Position numbers and translations under genes: made by a program. From Clostridiales bacterium (GTDB lineage: Bacteria; Bacillota; Clostridia; Oscillospirales; Oscillospiraceae), in contig QALX01000001.1 in NCBI GenBank assembly GCA_003150485.1, forward strand, positions 1 through 64,000: a DNA stretch of 64,000 bases, written 5' to 3'. The notes beneath the pieces were generated by a model. That model did not search any database, was not told the DNA's origin, and worked only from the letters and a program-made list of their open reading frames with translations. Shown piece after piece: positions 42,847-51,421 of this stretch (within the stretch, counting starts at the first letter, position 1; each line of letters opens with the position of its first letter).

Positions 42847-43437
42847 TTACTCCGCCGCCATCCCCGACAGCCGCGCCACGATTTCTCGGCAGATTTCCTC
42901 CACCGTTTTCCCATCTGTGCTGACCTGGTAATCTGCCGCCGCCTGGTAGCGCGCCCGGCGCTGTTCCATGAGCTGGGCAATGTACTCCACGTTCATGTTG
43001 CCCGCGAGCAGCGGGCGGTTCTGATTGTGCCGCACCCGGCTGAAGATGGTTTCCGGTGCCGCCGTCAGCAGCACGATCACGCCACAGGCCCGCATGTTAT
43101 CCACATTGCCCTGCCGCAGGGGAACCCCACCGCCGCAGGAGATCACCTGTGGGCCCTGACCACCCAGTTCCGCCACCGCAGCGCTCTCCACCTCCCGGAA
43201 AAAGTTCTCTCCCCGCTGGCGGAAGATCTCCGGGATGGACAACCCCACCTGGGCCTCGATATAGTCATCCATCTCCCGGGCCGAAACCCCCAGCAGCTGG
43301 CCCAGCCGGGCCGCAATGCTGCTCTTGCCGACCCCCATAAAGCCGATTAAAAACAGCGGTTTCCCCAGGCGTGGGTACCCTTCGCTTCCGCACCCTCCGC
43401 CATCCGGACCGTATTGCATGTTTATCCGTTTATTCAT
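42847..43437 (-). CDS. aroK: Shikimate kinase
   Basis: The enzyme phosphorylates shikimate with ATP in the chorismate pathway. The P-loop is GFMGVGKSS (~33-41). DDYIEAQVGLSIPEIFRQRGENFFREVE covers the shikimate- and nucleotide-binding region (~59-86; two family blocks), followed by SCGGGVPLR (~100) and RPLLAGN in the lid. The 196 residues include a ~25-residue Gly-rich N-terminal extension. The start is ATG 43437 with AAAGGAG about 9 bp upstream; longer in-frame starts lack a ribosome site. No other aro genes are nearby. Confidence 0.92.
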   Translation of the reverse strand: MNKRINMQYGPDGGGCGSEGYPRLGKPLFLIGFMGVGKSSIAARLGQLLGVSAREMDDYIEAQVGLSIPEIFRQRGENFFREVESAAVAELGGQGPQVISCGGGVPLRQGNVDNMRACGVIVLLTAAPETIFSRVRHNQNRPLLAGNMNVEYIAQLMEQRRARYQAAADYQVSTDGKTVEEICREIVARLSGMAAE

Positions 43438-43545
43438 AATAATGTTCTCTCCTTTATTCTGTTGGGTCAGGTACAGCCAGCAGAGTTCTCCTGTCGAGCC
43501 TACTATAGCCCGCCGTGCCACATCCTGTCAAATACAATTCCCGTC

Positions 43546-43574
43546 TTGACAAAGCTTCTGTCCCGTGATACCAT
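43546..43574 (+). promoter_or_regulatory. Promoter of the lysine-riboswitch transcript
   Basis: TTGACA (43546-43551), 17-bp spacer, TACCAT (43569-43574), with an extended -10 TG at 43566-43567. It lies 38 bp before the riboswitch. Confidence 0.65.
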
Positions 43575-43611
43575 CAAGTCATCTTAAATTGTGAATGAAC
43601 TGTGAATATTG

Positions 43612-43771
43612 TTGATAGAGGTGCGGTAGACATCAGTACCCCGGGGCAAGGCCAGGCAGCCGTCCTGCGGAAAAGGGGATACCGCCGAAAGCGAAGCGGC
43701 CTGCCTGGGGCGCGGCGCTTGGATCGCCGGAGAACATCCGGCGAGCTGTCACGGAATGTGGAGCGCTATCA
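43612..43771 (+). promoter_or_regulatory. Lysine riboswitch (L-box)
   Basis: All the highly conserved lysine-aptamer segments are present in order: GAGGTGCGG (43618), AGTACC (43635), GGGGATACCGCCGAAAGCG (43675-43693), GCTGTCACGG (43745-43754) and TGGAGCGCTATC (43759-43770). The P1 helix is closed by TGATAG (43613-43618) and CTATCA (43766-43771). A terminator hairpin follows at 43789, so lysine binding would stop transcription before the NhaC-family gene. Confidence 0.92.
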
Positions 43772-43788
43772 GAACAGATTATTTTGTG

Positions 43789-43825
43789 CCATGCGTGTTC
43801 CGTTTCTGAACATTCATGGTTTTTT
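43789..43825 (+). terminator. Terminator of the lysine riboswitch
   Basis: CCATG plus TGTTC pairs with GAACA plus CATGG (43789-43819), followed by six T's. It is the expression platform between the L-box and the transporter start at 43872. Confidence 0.82.
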
Positions 43826-43871
43826 CTTACGATTTTTGAACGATACAGAAAAAGAAAGGAAGAGAAAAATA

Positions 43872-45416
43872 ATGGAAATGCACGCAACATTTTGGGCTCT
43901 GGTTCCTCCGGTGGTCGCCATCCTGCTGGCGCTGATCACCAAGGAAGTCTACAGTTCCCTCTTTATCGGGATCATTGTGGGCGGCCTCTTCTACTCCGGG
44001 TTCTCCTTTGAGGGGACGGTCACCCACATCTTCCAGGACGGCATGATCTCTGTCCTGTCGGACAGCTGGAACGTAGGCATCCTGATTTTCCTGGTCATCC
44101 TGGGTATCATGGTGGCCCTGATGAACACAGCCGGCGGGTCCGCCGCCTTCGGCGAGTGGGCCTCTACCCACATCAAAACCCGGGTCGGCGCCCAGCTGGC
44201 CACCGTATGCCTGGGTGTCCTGATCTTCATCGACGACTATTTCAACTGCCTGACCGTAGGCAGCGTCATGCGCCCGGTCACCGACAAGCACAACATCTCC
44301 CGGGCCAAGCTGGCCTACCTGATTGACGCCACCGCCGCGCCGGTGTGCATCATCGCTCCCATCAGCTCCTGGGCCGCCGCCGTCAGCGGATTCGCCCAGA
44401 GCAGCGACACCAACGGCCTGTCTCTGTTTATCCACGCCATTCCTTACAACTTCTACGCCCTGCTGACCATCGTCATGATGATCTCCCTGACCCTTCTGAA
44501 GGTGGACTACGGCCCCATGGCTCTCCACGAGCGCAACGCAAAGATGGGCGACCTGTTCACCACCCCTGACCGCCCCTACGCCAATGCGGAAGAAACGGAG
44601 CGCAGCTCCAAAGGCAAGGTCATCGACCTGGTGCTCCCCGTTGTCGTCCTGGTCATCTGCTGTGTCATCGGCATGATTTACACCGGCGGCTTCTTCAGCG
44701 GCGAGTCCTTCGTCAGCTCCTTCGCCAACTCCGACGCCTCCGCCGGTCTGGTGTACGGCTCTATCTTCGGCCTGATCTTCACCCTGATCTTCTACATCGC
44801 CCGCCGGATTCTCCCCTTCAAGAAATGCATGGAGTGCGTTCCCGAGGGCTTCAAAGCCATGGTGCCCGCCATCCTGATCCTGACCTTCGCCTGGACGCTG
44901 AAGGCCATGACTGACAGCCTGGGCGCTTCCGAATACGTGGCCAGTGTGGTAAAGGGTTCCGCTGCCGGATTCATGAACTTCCTGCCGGCAATCATTTTCC
45001 TCATCGCCTGCTTCCTGTCCTTCGCCACCGGCACATCCTGGGGCACCTTCGGCATCCTGATCCCCATCGTGCTCAGCGTGTTCTCCCTGTCCTCCGGTTC
45101 CCTGGCCATCATTTCCATCTCCGCCTGCATGGCCGGCGCCGTCTGCGGCGACCACTGCTCCCCCATCTCGGACACCACCATTATGTCCTCGGCAGGTGCG
45201 CAGTGCAACCACGTAAACCACGTATCCACTCAGCTGCCCTATGCCATCTCTGTGGCCGCAATCTCCTTTGTCACCTATCTGCTCTGCGGCGTCCTGCTCT
45301 CCGCCGGCATGGCCAACCCGGTCTGGGTCGCCCTGCCTGTGGGCATCGTCCTGACCATCGGCTTCCTGCTGATCATGGCCCGCGTTACCAGATCCAAGGA
45401 AAAGGTTGCCGCCTGA
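43872..45416 (+). CDS. NhaC-family transporter, probable lysine transporter
   Basis: A 514-residue membrane protein with about eleven spans, of the Na+/H+ antiporter NhaC superfamily. Family blocks include FIDDYFNCLTVGSVMRPVTD (~120), IDATAAPVCIIAPISSW (~150), FATGTSWGTFGILIPI (~390) and GDHCSPISDTTIMSS (~423). By sequence alone it would be called an NhaC antiporter. The lysine riboswitch in its leader instead argues for lysine uptake; NhaC-type genes under L-box control were predicted as lysine transporters in comparative studies. AAAGGAAGAG precedes ATG 43872. It is a single-gene unit. Confidence 0.88.
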   Translation: MEMHATFWALVPPVVAILLALITKEVYSSLFIGIIVGGLFYSGFSFEGTVTHIFQDGMISVLSDSWNVGILIFLVILGIMVALMNTAGGSAAFGEWASTHIKTRVGAQLATVCLGVLIFIDDYFNCLTVGSVMRPVTDKHNISRAKLAYLIDATAAPVCIIAPISSWAAAVSGFAQSSDTNGLSLFIHAIPYNFYALLTIVMMISLTLLKVDYGPMALHERNAKMGDLFTTPDRPYANAEETERSSKGKVIDLVLPVVVLVICCVIGMIYTGGFFSGESFVSSFANSDASAGLVYGSIFGLIFTLIFYIARRILPFKKCMECVPEGFKAMVPAILILTFAWTLKAMTDSLGASEYVASVVKGSAAGFMNFLPAIIFLIACFLSFATGTSWGTFGILIPIVLSVFSLSSGSLAIISISACMAGAVCGDHCSPISDTTIMSSAGAQCNHVNHVSTQLPYAISVAAISFVTYLLCGVLLSAGMANPVWVALPVGIVLTIGFLLIMARVTRSKEKVAA

Positions 45417-45444
45417 CATATTGCGTTTCGTATCAAATCACCGA

Positions 45445-45484
45445 CCGGGAAATGGGTAACCCCCATTTCCCGGCTTTCTTTATT
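45445..45484 (+). terminator. Terminator of the lysine transporter gene
   Basis: CCGGGAAATGGG (45445-45456) and CCCATTTCCCGG (45462-45473) form a 12-bp stem followed by CTTTCTTTATT. Confidence 0.88.
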
Positions 45485-45557
45485 CCCGCCTTTCAGTCTT
45501 TTTTAAGTCATTGCGTCTATAATCACTTCCAATTGATGCAACACAAGGAGGGTTTTC

Positions 45558-46232
45558 ATGGAATTTCGGCACGAATTCAAACACATTCTAAATTACAGCG
45601 ACTATTTCCTGCTGCGGGGGCGGCTGCGGCACATCATGCCGCCGGATCCCCACGCCGGGCCTGACGGCTGTTATCAAATCCGCAGCCTCTACTTTGACGA
45701 CTGGCGGGACCATGCCCTGCGGGAAAAGCTGTACGGCATCAGCCGCCGGGAAAAATTCCGTCTCCGACTCTACAACTATGACCTCTCCCTGATACGCCTG
45801 GAGAAAAAGGTCCGAAGGGCCAATCTCTCTCACAAAGAAAGCGTGCTGCTGACCGAATCCCAAGTCCGCTCCATTCTGTCCGGAGATTGGGATTGGATGC
45901 AGAAGAGCGGCACGCCCCTGCTGGTGGAGTGTTACAGCAAACTGACCGGTCAGCTGCTGCGTCCCAAAACCGTAGTGGACTACACCCGTGAGCCTTTTGT
46001 CTTTGCGCCGGGCAACGTCCGCGTCACCCTGGACCACCACATTCGGACCGGACTCCTCTCCACCGACTTTCTCAATCCCAATCTGGTCACAGTGGACGCC
46101 GGAGGGCCCGTCTGTATCCTGGAAGTGAAGTACGATCGGTTCCTCCCCGACCTGATCCGGGACGCCATCCAGATGGACTACCGTCAGACCAGCGCCTTTT
46201 CCAAGTATGCCGCCTGCCGCCTCTACGGCTGA
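45558..46232 (+). CDS. VTC-domain (polyphosphate polymerase-like) protein
   Basis: A 224-residue VTC domain protein related to the catalytic core of the yeast Vtc4 polyphosphate polymerase (a tunnel fold of the CYTH/TTM type). Basic and acidic pairs line up as expected: FRHEFKHIL (2-11), IRSLYFDD (~42), REKFRLRLYNYD (~65), IRLEKKVRR (~80) and CILEVKYDRFLP near the end. A -10 TATAAT is at 45518-45523 and AGGAGGG precedes the ATG. It is first in a three-gene operon with DUF4956 and CotH proteins, a recurrent bacterial trio. The actual product is not proven for bacterial members. Confidence 0.85.
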   Translation: MEFRHEFKHILNYSDYFLLRGRLRHIMPPDPHAGPDGCYQIRSLYFDDWRDHALREKLYGISRREKFRLRLYNYDLSLIRLEKKVRRANLSHKESVLLTESQVRSILSGDWDWMQKSGTPLLVECYSKLTGQLLRPKTVVDYTREPFVFAPGNVRVTLDHHIRTGLLSTDFLNPNLVTVDAGGPVCILEVKYDRFLPDLIRDAIQMDYRQTSAFSKYAACRLYG

Positions 46233-46255
46233 ACTACAACAAGGAGTGATTTCAC

Positions 46256-46930
46256 ATGACTACGCTAAAAGACATTCTCTCTTCCAGCTTTCTGGAAAAC
46301 GTCACCTCCGTCTCCATCCCTGACATGGTGATCGCTCTGCTACTGGCCTTTGGACTGGGACTGTTTATCTTCCTGGTGTACAAAAAGACCTACAATGGCG
46401 TCATGTACTCGGCCAGCTTTGGCACTGCCCTGATCGCCATGACCATGATTACCACTCTGGTCATTCTGGCCGTCACCTCCAACGTGGTCCTCTCCTTGGG
46501 TATGGTGGGCGCCCTTTCCATTGTCCGGTTCCGGGCCGCCATCAAGGAGCCGCTGGACATCACCTTTCTGTTCTGGTCCATCACCGTTGGCATTGTGCTG
46601 GCCGCCGGCTTCCTCCCCCTGGCCGTCTTTGGCAGCGTTCTGATCGGTATTATCCTCATCGTCTTCTCCAACAAGAAGGTCCACAGCCACCCTTATATTG
46701 CAGTCATCTCCTGCGACGGCCATGAGACCGAGACGCAGCTCGCCGCCTATCTGAAGCGGCACACAGACACCTGCATCATCAAGAGCAAAACCGCCGCCCA
46801 GGGCGTTTTAGAGCTGAATTACGAGATCCGGCTGAAAACTAATAATACCGACTTCATCAACGATATCGCCGCCATGACCGGCGTCTCCAGCGCCGTGCTG
46901 GTCAGCTACAACGGCGACTATATGGGCTGA
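46256..46930 (+). CDS. DUF4956 domain membrane protein
   Basis: A 224-residue protein with about four membrane spans in the first ~135 residues, then a soluble alpha/beta domain (~140-224). The signature GALSIVRFRAAIKEPLDITFLFWSI (~83-107; core VRFRAAIKEP) is characteristic of DUF4956. It sits between the VTC and CotH genes, with a 23-bp gap before and 5 bp after. Its membrane location suggests it anchors or conducts the product of the VTC protein, but no function is known. Confidence 0.85.
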   Translation: MTTLKDILSSSFLENVTSVSIPDMVIALLLAFGLGLFIFLVYKKTYNGVMYSASFGTALIAMTMITTLVILAVTSNVVLSLGMVGALSIVRFRAAIKEPLDITFLFWSITVGIVLAAGFLPLAVFGSVLIGIILIVFSNKKVHSHPYIAVISCDGHETETQLAAYLKRHTDTCIIKSKTAAQGVLELNYEIRLKTNNTDFINDIAAMTGVSSAVLVSYNGDYMG

Positions 46931-46935
46931 CGGCT

Positions 46936-48720
46936 ATGACAAAGAGCAAGTACATCAATTTGATCTGCGTTCTGGTCACGGCAGCCACCCTGCTGGGAAC
47001 CATGGGGCTGCTGGCCGCCTACGCCGTCTCCCGCGACAGAGCAAACCGATCCGGCTCCGGTGATGATATGGCCTACGAGACCGGCCTCTTTAATGACTCC
47101 GTCGTCCACACCCTGGACATCGTCATAGACGAGGACGATTGGGCAGACCTGCTGGAAAACGCCTTGTCTGAGGAGTACTATGCCTGCGACCTGGTTTTGG
47201 ACGGCGACGCAGTTCAAAACGTGGCCATCCGCGCCAAGGGCAACACCTCTCTGAACCAGGTGGCCAGTTACGGCAACGACCGGTACAGCTTAAAGCTCGA
47301 ATTCGACCACTATGAAACAGGCAAAACTTATCAGGGGCTGGACAAACTGGCCCTGAACAACCTGATTCAGGACAACACCTGTATGAAGGACTATCTGTGC
47401 TACAAAATGATGGCCGCCATGGGGGTGGAGACCCCTCTGTGCTCCTTCCTCTCCGTCACCGTCAACGGGGAGGAGCAGGGGCTGTACCTGGCCGTGGAGG
47501 GCGTAGAGGAGTCCTTCGCCCAGCGCAGCTATGGCGCAGACAGCGGTCAGATTTACAAGCCGGACTTTGAGGCGGCCGGAAGCCAGGGCAGCAGTTCCGA
47601 TGCCCTGAAGCTCCAGTACACGGACGACAACATCTCCAGCTATGGGGACATCTTCGACACAGCCCGATTTGACCTGACCTCCGCCCAGCAGGATGCTCTG
47701 ATTCAGGCCCTGAAAACCCTGGCCAGCGGGGCAGATCTGGACAGCGCCCTGGACGTGGACGAGATCATCCGCTATTTTGTGGTCCATAACTTCGTCCTCA
47801 ATGGGGACAGCTACACCGGCTCCATGCTCCACAACTACTATCTCCACCAAAGCAACGGTCACCTCTCCCTAATTGCCTGGGACTACAACCTGGCCTTCGG
47901 CGGCTTTTCCCGCGGGAACGACGCCACCGCCCTGGTCAACTACCCCATTGACGACCCGCTGCTCAGCGCCTCTATGGAGGAGCGCCCCATGATCGCCTGG
48001 ATATTCAACAGTGAGACGTACACCGCCCGCTACCACCAGTATTTTGACGAGCTCCTGGTCACCTGCTTTGATTCCGGTTGGTTTGAGGAGACCTTCGACA
48101 CCGCCTACCGCCTGATCGCCCCCTATGTGGAGGCAGACGATGACGGCTTCGTCTCCTACAGCGACTTTGTCACCGCCTGCGACACCCTCCGCTCCTTCGT
48201 CACCCTGCGGGCAGAGAGCGTCCGCAGCCAGCTGGACGGGACCATCCCCGCCTCTGAGGCGGGACAGAGCAAGGACAGTTCCAGTTTGATCGACGCCAGC
48301 ACCCTGACCATCAGTGACATGGGGTCCAGCTTTGGCGGCGGAACAAGGGGGGAAAACGAGCCGTCTTCCTCCACCGGCACCACTCGCGCCCAGCCGGACA
48401 GCATGGCAACCCCTGACACAGCTGCCGTGGGGCTGGCGGCCGCCTCCGACAGCGACAGCTCCTCCCCCGCCCCGCCAGAGGGGGCGATGGAGCAGATCCC
48501 CGCCGACGGCGGTGACAACAGTGCCCCCGCCTCTCCGCAGGAGGATACCGGCAACATTCGCCGGAAACCCGCCAACTCCTCCGGCCAGCGGGGCGGCAAA
48601 GCCGCCGATGCCCAGGGCAGCGGAAAAAGCCGCTCCATCCTGTTACTGTCCGGCGGCTCGGTACTGCTGTTGATCGCGGCGCTCATCCTCGTCTCCCGGT
48701 ACAGGCGGCGGAGATTTTAA
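46936..48720 (+). CDS. CotH-family kinase-like surface protein
   Basis: A 594-residue protein with an N-terminal membrane span (~7-30), a CotH kinase-like domain (~50-430), a long Ser/Ala/Pro/Asp-rich linker (~440-560) and a C-terminal span followed by RYRRRRF. CotH proteins are atypical kinases known from spore coats. The core HNFVLNGDSYTGSMLHNYYL followed by SLIAWDYNLAFGG (~285-325) keeps the conserved Asn, Asp and WD positions, although the usual DR is DS here. The start lies 5 bp after the DUF4956 stop with only a weak ribosome site, so it may be translationally coupled. Confidence 0.85.
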   Translation: MTKSKYINLICVLVTAATLLGTMGLLAAYAVSRDRANRSGSGDDMAYETGLFNDSVVHTLDIVIDEDDWADLLENALSEEYYACDLVLDGDAVQNVAIRAKGNTSLNQVASYGNDRYSLKLEFDHYETGKTYQGLDKLALNNLIQDNTCMKDYLCYKMMAAMGVETPLCSFLSVTVNGEEQGLYLAVEGVEESFAQRSYGADSGQIYKPDFEAAGSQGSSSDALKLQYTDDNISSYGDIFDTARFDLTSAQQDALIQALKTLASGADLDSALDVDEIIRYFVVHNFVLNGDSYTGSMLHNYYLHQSNGHLSLIAWDYNLAFGGFSRGNDATALVNYPIDDPLLSASMEERPMIAWIFNSETYTARYHQYFDELLVTCFDSGWFEETFDTAYRLIAPYVEADDDGFVSYSDFVTACDTLRSFVTLRAESVRSQLDGTIPASEAGQSKDSSSLIDASTLTISDMGSSFGGGTRGENEPSSSTGTTRAQPDSMATPDTAAVGLAAASDSDSSSPAPPEGAMEQIPADGGDNSAPASPQEDTGNIRRKPANSSGQRGGKAADAQGSGKSRSILLLSGGSVLLLIAALILVSRYRRRRF

Positions 48721-48735
48721 CCCATCGCTCCAAAA

Positions 48736-48764
48736 GCGCAGGCCGGGAAATTCCCAGCCTGCGC
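48736..48764. terminator. Bidirectional terminator after the CotH gene
   Basis: GCGCAGGC plus GGGAA pairs with TTCCC plus GCCTGCGC with one mismatch and is followed by a T-rich stretch. It separates the convergent CotH and YoaK genes. Confidence 0.8.
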
Positions 48765-48774
48765 CTACATTTTT

Positions 48775-49470
48775 TCAATGTGTTTTTCCCTTTTTCTCTT
48801 GCTCCGTCTCCTGGTTCATCAGCAAAAATGCCCCAAGCAGAAATATACAGGTACTCCAAACCGCTTTTTCCCCAAACAGCTTGGTGGCGCAACAGCCCAG
48901 AAAAGCTCCCGCGATAAAGACCACAATAATACAGTAGTACTTCAAGCTGTTCCTAAGCCGCTTCTTTTCTCCGCTTTTGAGGTATTGAAACAGATTCTCC
49001 GTCCCGCTTCGCAGGTTCCCTGTACACATGGTGGTGGCGTAGGTCAGGCCGTGAATTTTCCGGAAACTCTCCACCTGCATGGCACAGACGAAGGAGATGG
49101 CTATGTTGACGCCGGAGTCTAGTTTCCCGGATGGGACAAACCCCGCAGCCAGCAAAACCGCCGCCTCAATGAGCACCGTTCGCTGTCGCCAGTGCAGGCC
49201 AGCGTTCCATTTATGCTTTTTCTGGATCAGCTCAGCCAGCAATACACCGGCAGCAAATGCCACAATGGGCACAAAATAGTAGGCCGCCTGCCGCCACGCA
49301 CCCTCGGACAGCCGGATTCCCAGCAGAACCATGTTTCCAGTCTGGGCGTTGGCAAAGACGCCCCCCCGGGACACATAGGTGTAGGCGTCCAGAAAGCCGC
49401 CGGTCAGCGCCAACAGCACACCGATGGGAAAGGATTCTGACCGCTGAACGATCTCTCTGTTTTTTTGCAC
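48775..49470 (-). CDS. YoaK family (DUF1275) membrane protein
   Basis: A 231-residue protein with about six spans. The DUF1275 signature is seen in ALTGGFLDAYTYVSRGGVFANAQTGNMVLLG (~20-50; core TGGFLDAYTY and ANAQTGN) and YATTMCTGNLRS (~150). The start is a GTG at 49470 with GGGAG just upstream. The function of the family is unknown; some members are annotated as transporters without evidence. It converges with the CotH gene and is otherwise alone. Confidence 0.88.
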   Translation of the reverse strand: MQKNREIVQRSESFPIGVLLALTGGFLDAYTYVSRGGVFANAQTGNMVLLGIRLSEGAWRQAAYYFVPIVAFAAGVLLAELIQKKHKWNAGLHWRQRTVLIEAAVLLAAGFVPSGKLDSGVNIAISFVCAMQVESFRKIHGLTYATTMCTGNLRSGTENLFQYLKSGEKKRLRNSLKYYCIIVVFIAGAFLGCCATKLFGEKAVWSTCIFLLGAFLLMNQETEQEKKGKTH

Positions 49471-49904
49471 GTCTCCCGCCCCTCCTGACCGTGTACCGCA
49501 ATTCTGTGCACACGCTGTCTACCCTGATCTTTTTTCTGTTATATCATACCCTCCTCCTGGTTGTAAAGCCTGCTGCGCCTGCTTTGCACACAGTGCAAGC
49601 TTTGACCGATTACATCGTTTTTTCGAGTGATACTGTACAAATCCAGTGTTTCTTTTTGCCGGAAACAGAAAAATTTCCTCCACTTTCAGAGAAGCCGTTG
49701 CAGAACTCCGCCACCCACGATATACTACACGCATACTGGGAATACCCGGGCGGTTCAGAGACTCCCACTCAGCAGCCTCGGACCATCTGCGGACATATGC
49801 GCAGCCATTATGATATAATGTAACATGCGCCCCCCACTTTCCCCCAAGACACGGGAGCGCACTCCACCTCCCCGCCACACCATGAACAGAAAGTTGTTGT
49901 CGCT
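49471..49904. other. Intergenic region between yoaK-type gene and malQ
   Basis: No gene is supported. The left part would hold the YoaK promoter (minus-strand TTTACA/TATAAC pair near 49535-49565, weak). The right part holds an extended -10 (TGATATAAT, 49811-49819) for malQ-glgP, giving a leader of about 80 nt. No strong inverted repeat or riboswitch-like fold was seen. Confidence 0.5.
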
Positions 49905-51419
49905 ATGAATCGAAGCTGCGGTATTCTGCTGCACATCACCTCCCTGCCCTCCCGGTACGGTATCGGGACCCTGGGCCAGGCAGCCTACGACTTTGTGGAC
50001 TTTCTCCACGCCGCCGGGCAGAGCTACTGGCAGATTCTCCCCATCGGCCCCACCGGTTACGGAGACTCCCCCTACCAGTCCTTCTCCACCTTCGCCGGCA
50101 ACCCCTATCTGATTGATCTGGACCGGCTGATCCGGCAGAGCTGGCTGACTCCGGCCGAAGTGTCCGCCTTCCCCTGGGCGCAGCATCCCGGCCAGGTGGA
50201 CTTTTCCCTGCTCTACCAACAGCGGCTGCCCCTGCTCCGCCGGGCCTACGAACGGTTCCGCAAAGCGCCCCCCGCCTCTTTTTCCCATTTCTGTCAGGCG
50301 GAACAGGATTGGCTGGAGGAGTACGCCCTGTTTATGGCCATCAAGGCTCAGTTTGGCAACGGGCCTTGGACCAGCTGGCCTCAGGCGCTGCGGCTGCGGA
50401 AGCCCGAGGCTTTGGCGCGCGCTAGGGCCAGTTTGGCGGAGGAACAAAATTTCCACCGTTTTTTACAGTATGAATTTTACCGCCAATGGGATGCGCTGCG
50501 CGCATATGCCCGGGAAAAGGGCGTTAAAATGATTGGAGACATCCCCATTTATGTCCCGTTGGATTCCGCCGACCTGTGGTGCAGTCCGGAACTGTTCCAG
50601 CTGGACCACGACCGGCAGCCCCTCTGTGTAGCCGGCTGCCCGCCGGACAGCTTCAGCCAGGAGGGTCAGTACTGGGGCAACCCCCTCTATGACTGGAGCC
50701 GGATGGAACGGGACGGTTTCGCCTGGTGGCTGCGGCGGATCGCGGCTGCCGGACGGCTCTTTGACGTCATCCGCATCGACCACTTCCGCGGCTTTGAGAG
50801 CTACTGGTCCATTCCCGCAGAGGCAGACAGCGCCCGGGCCGGCGCCTGGGTCAAGGGACCGGGGATGAAGCTGATCCGCAGGATCAAAGAGCGTTTCCCC
50901 CATCTGGACTTTATCGCCGAGGACCTGGGTTTCCTCACGGATGCGGTTCGGGAGATGGTTGCTCAGTCCGGCTTCCCCGGCATGAAGGTGCTGGAATTCG
51001 CCTTTGACTCCCGGGAGCCCAGCGACTACCTGCCCCACCGCTACGGCGAGAACTGCGTCTGCTATACCGGTACCCACGACAACGCCACCCTATCCCAGTG
51101 GTGCCGCGAGAGCCCGCCGGAAACCCTGGCTTACGCCCGAGAATACCTCCATCTCTCCCCATCGGAGGATCTGGCGGCGGCCCTCCTGCGCAGCGGCCTG
51201 GCTTCCAAAGCCAACCTGTTTGTGGCCCAGATGCAGGACTATCTGGGCCTGGGCGGCGGCGCTCGGATGAACGAACCCGGCACCCTGAAGCCGGAAAACT
51301 GGCGCTGGTGCTGTACAAAAGACCAACTCACCGGTACACTGGCCCGCCGGCTCCGAGCCGAAGCGGAGACCAGCTGCCGGATTCCCCTTCCAACTGAGAT
51401 GAAATCAGGAGTCGACTAG
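49905..51419 (+). CDS. malQ: 4-alpha-glucanotransferase (amylomaltase)
   Basis: A GH77 enzyme that transfers maltosyl and longer alpha-1,4-glucan units, 504 residues. It begins RSCGILLHITSLPSRYGIGT and has IRIDHFRGFESYW with the nucleophile Asp (~289), AEDLG with the acid/base Glu (~340) and TGTHDNATLSQW (~387). The ribosome site is weak (AAAGTTG). It is followed by glgP after 2 bp, so the pair forms an alpha-glucan degradation operon, with MalQ remodelling short dextrins for phosphorolysis. Confidence 0.96.
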   Translation: MNRSCGILLHITSLPSRYGIGTLGQAAYDFVDFLHAAGQSYWQILPIGPTGYGDSPYQSFSTFAGNPYLIDLDRLIRQSWLTPAEVSAFPWAQHPGQVDFSLLYQQRLPLLRRAYERFRKAPPASFSHFCQAEQDWLEEYALFMAIKAQFGNGPWTSWPQALRLRKPEALARARASLAEEQNFHRFLQYEFYRQWDALRAYAREKGVKMIGDIPIYVPLDSADLWCSPELFQLDHDRQPLCVAGCPPDSFSQEGQYWGNPLYDWSRMERDGFAWWLRRIAAAGRLFDVIRIDHFRGFESYWSIPAEADSARAGAWVKGPGMKLIRRIKERFPHLDFIAEDLGFLTDAVREMVAQSGFPGMKVLEFAFDSREPSDYLPHRYGENCVCYTGTHDNATLSQWCRESPPETLAYAREYLHLSPSEDLAAALLRSGLASKANLFVAQMQDYLGLGGGARMNEPGTLKPENWRWCCTKDQLTGTLARRLRAEAETSCRIPLPTEMKSGVD

Positions 51420-51421
51420 CT

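Noticed and set aside
43602..43871. A long N-terminal extension of the NhaC-family protein
   Set aside because: The in-frame codons lie inside the lysine riboswitch and its terminator, so they are RNA structure and not protein.
43827..45419. A 530-codon open frame opposite the NhaC-family gene
   Set aside because: The product would be extremely Asp/Gly/His-rich and soluble. The plus strand carries a riboswitch, ribosome site and a membrane-transporter sequence.
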